Shown here piece after piece: positions 5,975-7,307 of a stretch of 7,307 bases of DNA (the stretch's first letter is position 1; every line of letters starts with the position of its first letter). Location of the stretch: the NCBI GenBank assembly GCA_012512335.1, contig JAAZEK010000274.1, positions 1-7,307 of the forward strand, given 5' to 3'. Below the pieces are notes generated by a model. That model was not told the DNA's origin and did not search any database. It saw nothing but the letters and a program-made list of their open reading frames with translations. The translations under genes and the position numbers were made by a program. Source of the stretch: Clostridiales bacterium (GTDB lineage: Bacteria > Bacillota > Clostridia > Caldicoprobacterales > DTU083).

Positions 5975-7153
5975 TGGAAGCAAGACATGAAATTAACTAT
6001 GGATTTTAATAATATGATGTCGGATTTATTAGGGGAAGAACAAGGAATTACCAAAGCCTCTATAGAAGCTCTAGCTGACGAAATTAAAGTTGCAACATCT
6101 GCTATGGTTAGTAAACGTACCGAGGGTAAGATGGACTGGAGAGATCTTCCTTATAATCAAAATGAGATTGTAGAAGATATTGTTAAGACAGCATCAGATA
6201 TCAAGGATAAATTCGAAGCTTTTGTAGTTTTAGGAATTGGTGGCTCTGCTTTAGGCCCTATAGCTGTTCAGCAGGCTTTAAATCATATGTATTACAATGA
6301 GCTTTCTAAGGAAGAACGCAGAGGATACCCCAAGCTTTATGTTGCTGACAATGTAGATCCAGAACGAATGGAAGCCTTGTTTGAAGTTATAGATGTAGAA
6401 AAGACCATGTTTAATGTCGTTACTAAATCCGGTAGCACCTCTGAAACCATGTCTCAATTTCTTATAATTCAGGAAATGTTGAAGAGCAAGGTGGGGGAGA
6501 GCTATGCCAAGCATATAATCGCTACCACTGACGAGGAGAATGGTAACCTGATTAAGATTGCAAAAGAGCTAGATCTCAAGACCTTTTATATTCCTAGAGG
6601 AGTAGGCGGTAGATTCTCAGAATTAACACCAGTGGGCTTACTGCCTGCAGCCGTCTGTGGTATAGATATTGAAGAAATGCTTGCAGGGGCTGCTTACATG
6701 GATGAAATATGCAAGGAAGAGGATATCAACAAGAACCCAGCCTACATGGCGGCAACACTTCAATATTTGGCTATGCAGGATGGGAAAAATATATCTGTAA
6801 TGATGCCTTATGCAGATTCCTTGAAATTCATGGCGGATTGGTATGCTCAGCTTTGGGCTGAAAGCCTGGGTAAGCGCTATAACCTAAAGGGAGAAGAAGT
6901 ATTTGTTGGACAAACCCCGGTTAAGGCTTTAGGTGTAACTGATCAGCATTCACAGGTCCAGCTTTATACAGAAGGCCCTTTTGACAAGGTTATCACTTTC
7001 TTAGGTGTTGGGGAATATCGTACAAGCATGGAAATCCCAGTTGGATTTGAGGATATCCCAGCAGTTTCATTCCTAAGTGGTCATACCTTCAATGAGTTGA
7101 TTCATGCAGAGCAGGCGGTGGATACAGGCCACTCCGATAATAAGTGTCGATAA
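5927..7153 (+). CDS. pgi: Glucose-6-phosphate isomerase, C-terminus replaced at a chimeric junction
   Basis: GPI interconverts glucose 6-phosphate and fructose 6-phosphate in cytoplasmic glycolysis and gluconeogenesis. Family features are VLGIGGSALGP (101-111), the phosphosugar-binding TKSGSTSET (166-174), the first GPI signature around VGGRFSELTPVGLLPA (226-241), Glu312 in LWAESLGK (likely the isomerization base), and His341 in TDQHSQVQL (likely ring opening). The native sequence stops at about Gln396. The last 12 residues (AVDTGHSDNKCR) are read from the antisense of a foreign quinone oxidoreductase gene. The expected final ~50 residues, with the second signature and catalytic Lys (DQPGVE..K), are absent, so this product as it stands should be inactive. 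Family members usually start near MKLTMDFNNMM (Met21). The extra 20 residues include the duplicated MKRFEDQK. The start at 5927 is kept because it has the better ribosome binding site. It is transcribed divergently from the ABC operon. Confidence 0.9.
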   Translation: MKRFEDQKMKRFEDQKWKQDMKLTMDFNNMMSDLLGEEQGITKASIEALADEIKVATSAMVSKRTEGKMDWRDLPYNQNEIVEDIVKTASDIKDKFEAFVVLGIGGSALGPIAVQQALNHMYYNELSKEERRGYPKLYVADNVDPERMEALFEVIDVEKTMFNVVTKSGSTSETMSQFLIIQEMLKSKVGESYAKHIIATTDEENGNLIKIAKELDLKTFYIPRGVGGRFSELTPVGLLPAAVCGIDIEEMLAGAAYMDEICKEEDINKNPAYMAATLQYLAMQDGKNISVMMPYADSLKFMADWYAQLWAESLGKRYNLKGEEVFVGQTPVKALGVTDQHSQVQLYTEGPFDKVITFLGVGEYRTSMEIPVGFEDIPAVSFLSGHTFNELIHAEQAVDTGHSDNKCR

Positions 7154-7277
7154 AGTTCAGGCCGATGGCCTCGTTTTTTACGCGCACCTCTTGGGGTCCG
7201 GGCTCGGCCGGGACAAAATCCTGGTAGTCCAGCACCTCGGGTCCGCCGTGGCGGCTGAACTGAATACGTTTGGCCAT
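7107..7277 (-). CDS. qor: NADPH:quinone oxidoreductase (zinc-independent MDR family), N-terminal fragment
   Basis: The fragment is 57 residues from MAKRIQFSRHGGPEVLDY to SGLYPPPAL, which closely follows the start of E. coli/Pseudomonas-type Qor (from memory, MATRIEFHKHGGPEVL...NFIDTYIRSGLYPPPSLPSG). The ATG at 7277-7275 has AGGGAG (7285-7290) 7 bases upstream. After Leu57 the frame runs into gpi DNA (HESTH, then stop), so the rest of the NADPH-binding enzyme is missing. The enzyme is a soluble one-electron quinone reductase of the medium-chain dehydrogenase/reductase superfamily. Its GC-rich codons (GCC, CTG, CGC, CCG) contrast sharply with every other gene here. It either comes from another genome by assembly or cloning error, or marks a real recombination; the former seems more likely. 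Confidence 0.85.
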
Positions 7278-7307
7278 GGTAGTACTCCCTGAAAAGCAGT
7301 AATGTGC

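Noticed and set aside
6278..6514. A minus-strand open frame within gpi.
   Set aside because: It is antisense to conserved GPI motifs, so it is a shadow.
7104..7292. A plus-strand open frame across the junction and opposite qor.
   Set aside because: It crosses the chimeric junction and is antisense to recognisable Qor residues.
1..7307. CRISPR arrays, tRNA or rRNA genes, complete insertion sequences.
   Set aside because: No regularly spaced repeats, cloverleaf-like sequences, rRNA motifs or transposase-like frames were seen.

Overview
The main part of the window (about 1-7114) looks like chromosome of a low-GC Gram-positive bacterium, most likely an anaerobic Clostridia-type Firmicute. The signs are AT-rich coding and intergenic DNA, strong AGGAG-type ribosome binding sites, a kinase-less multi-PASTA surface protein, a BcrA-type ABC exporter, and a GPI of the short bacterial class. 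The last ~190 bases (about 7115-7307) are visibly richer in GC. They encode, on the minus strand, the N-terminus of a proteobacterial-type (Pseudomonas-like) quinone oxidoreductase, so the window appears to be a chimera at its right end.

Layout: (1) 1-219 (+) is the C-terminal end of a thioredoxin-like/AhpC-TSA family protein cut by the window edge. (2) 287-655 (+) is a small VOC/glyoxalase-fold protein with an incomplete metal site. (3) 656-861 is the convergent gap. It holds a perfect 11-bp terminator stem whose U-rich tail serves the minus strand, then two REP-like hairpins sharing the GAACCGTCCC core. (4) 862-5417 (-) is a three-gene operon, transcribed ATPase, then ABC-2 permease with a very large extracytoplasmic coiled-coil loop, then a single-pass protein with seven PASTA-like repeats. 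The last two genes are so close that the PASTA ribosome binding site overlaps the permease stop codon. (5) 5418-5926 is a divergent AT-rich gap with a candidate promoter for each side and a ~92-bp imperfect palindrome flanked by 7-bp direct repeats, possibly a miniature element. (6) 5927-7153 (+) is glucose-6-phosphate isomerase, with a 24-bp tandem duplication at its start and its last domain missing because of the junction near 7106-7115. (7) 7107-7277 (-) is the N-terminal fragment of a quinone oxidoreductase.

Functionally, the three-gene ABC/PASTA operon is the most distinctive unit. An ATP-driven ABC-2 complex with a long periplasm-facing (wall-facing) coiled coil is co-expressed with an anchored protein whose repeats are of a kind known to bind peptidoglycan or muropeptides. 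This suggests a wall-associated export or wall-sensing function, but the substrate cannot be read from the sequence. The other genes (redoxin, VOC, GPI) are ordinary metabolic or stress genes and show no clear functional link to it.
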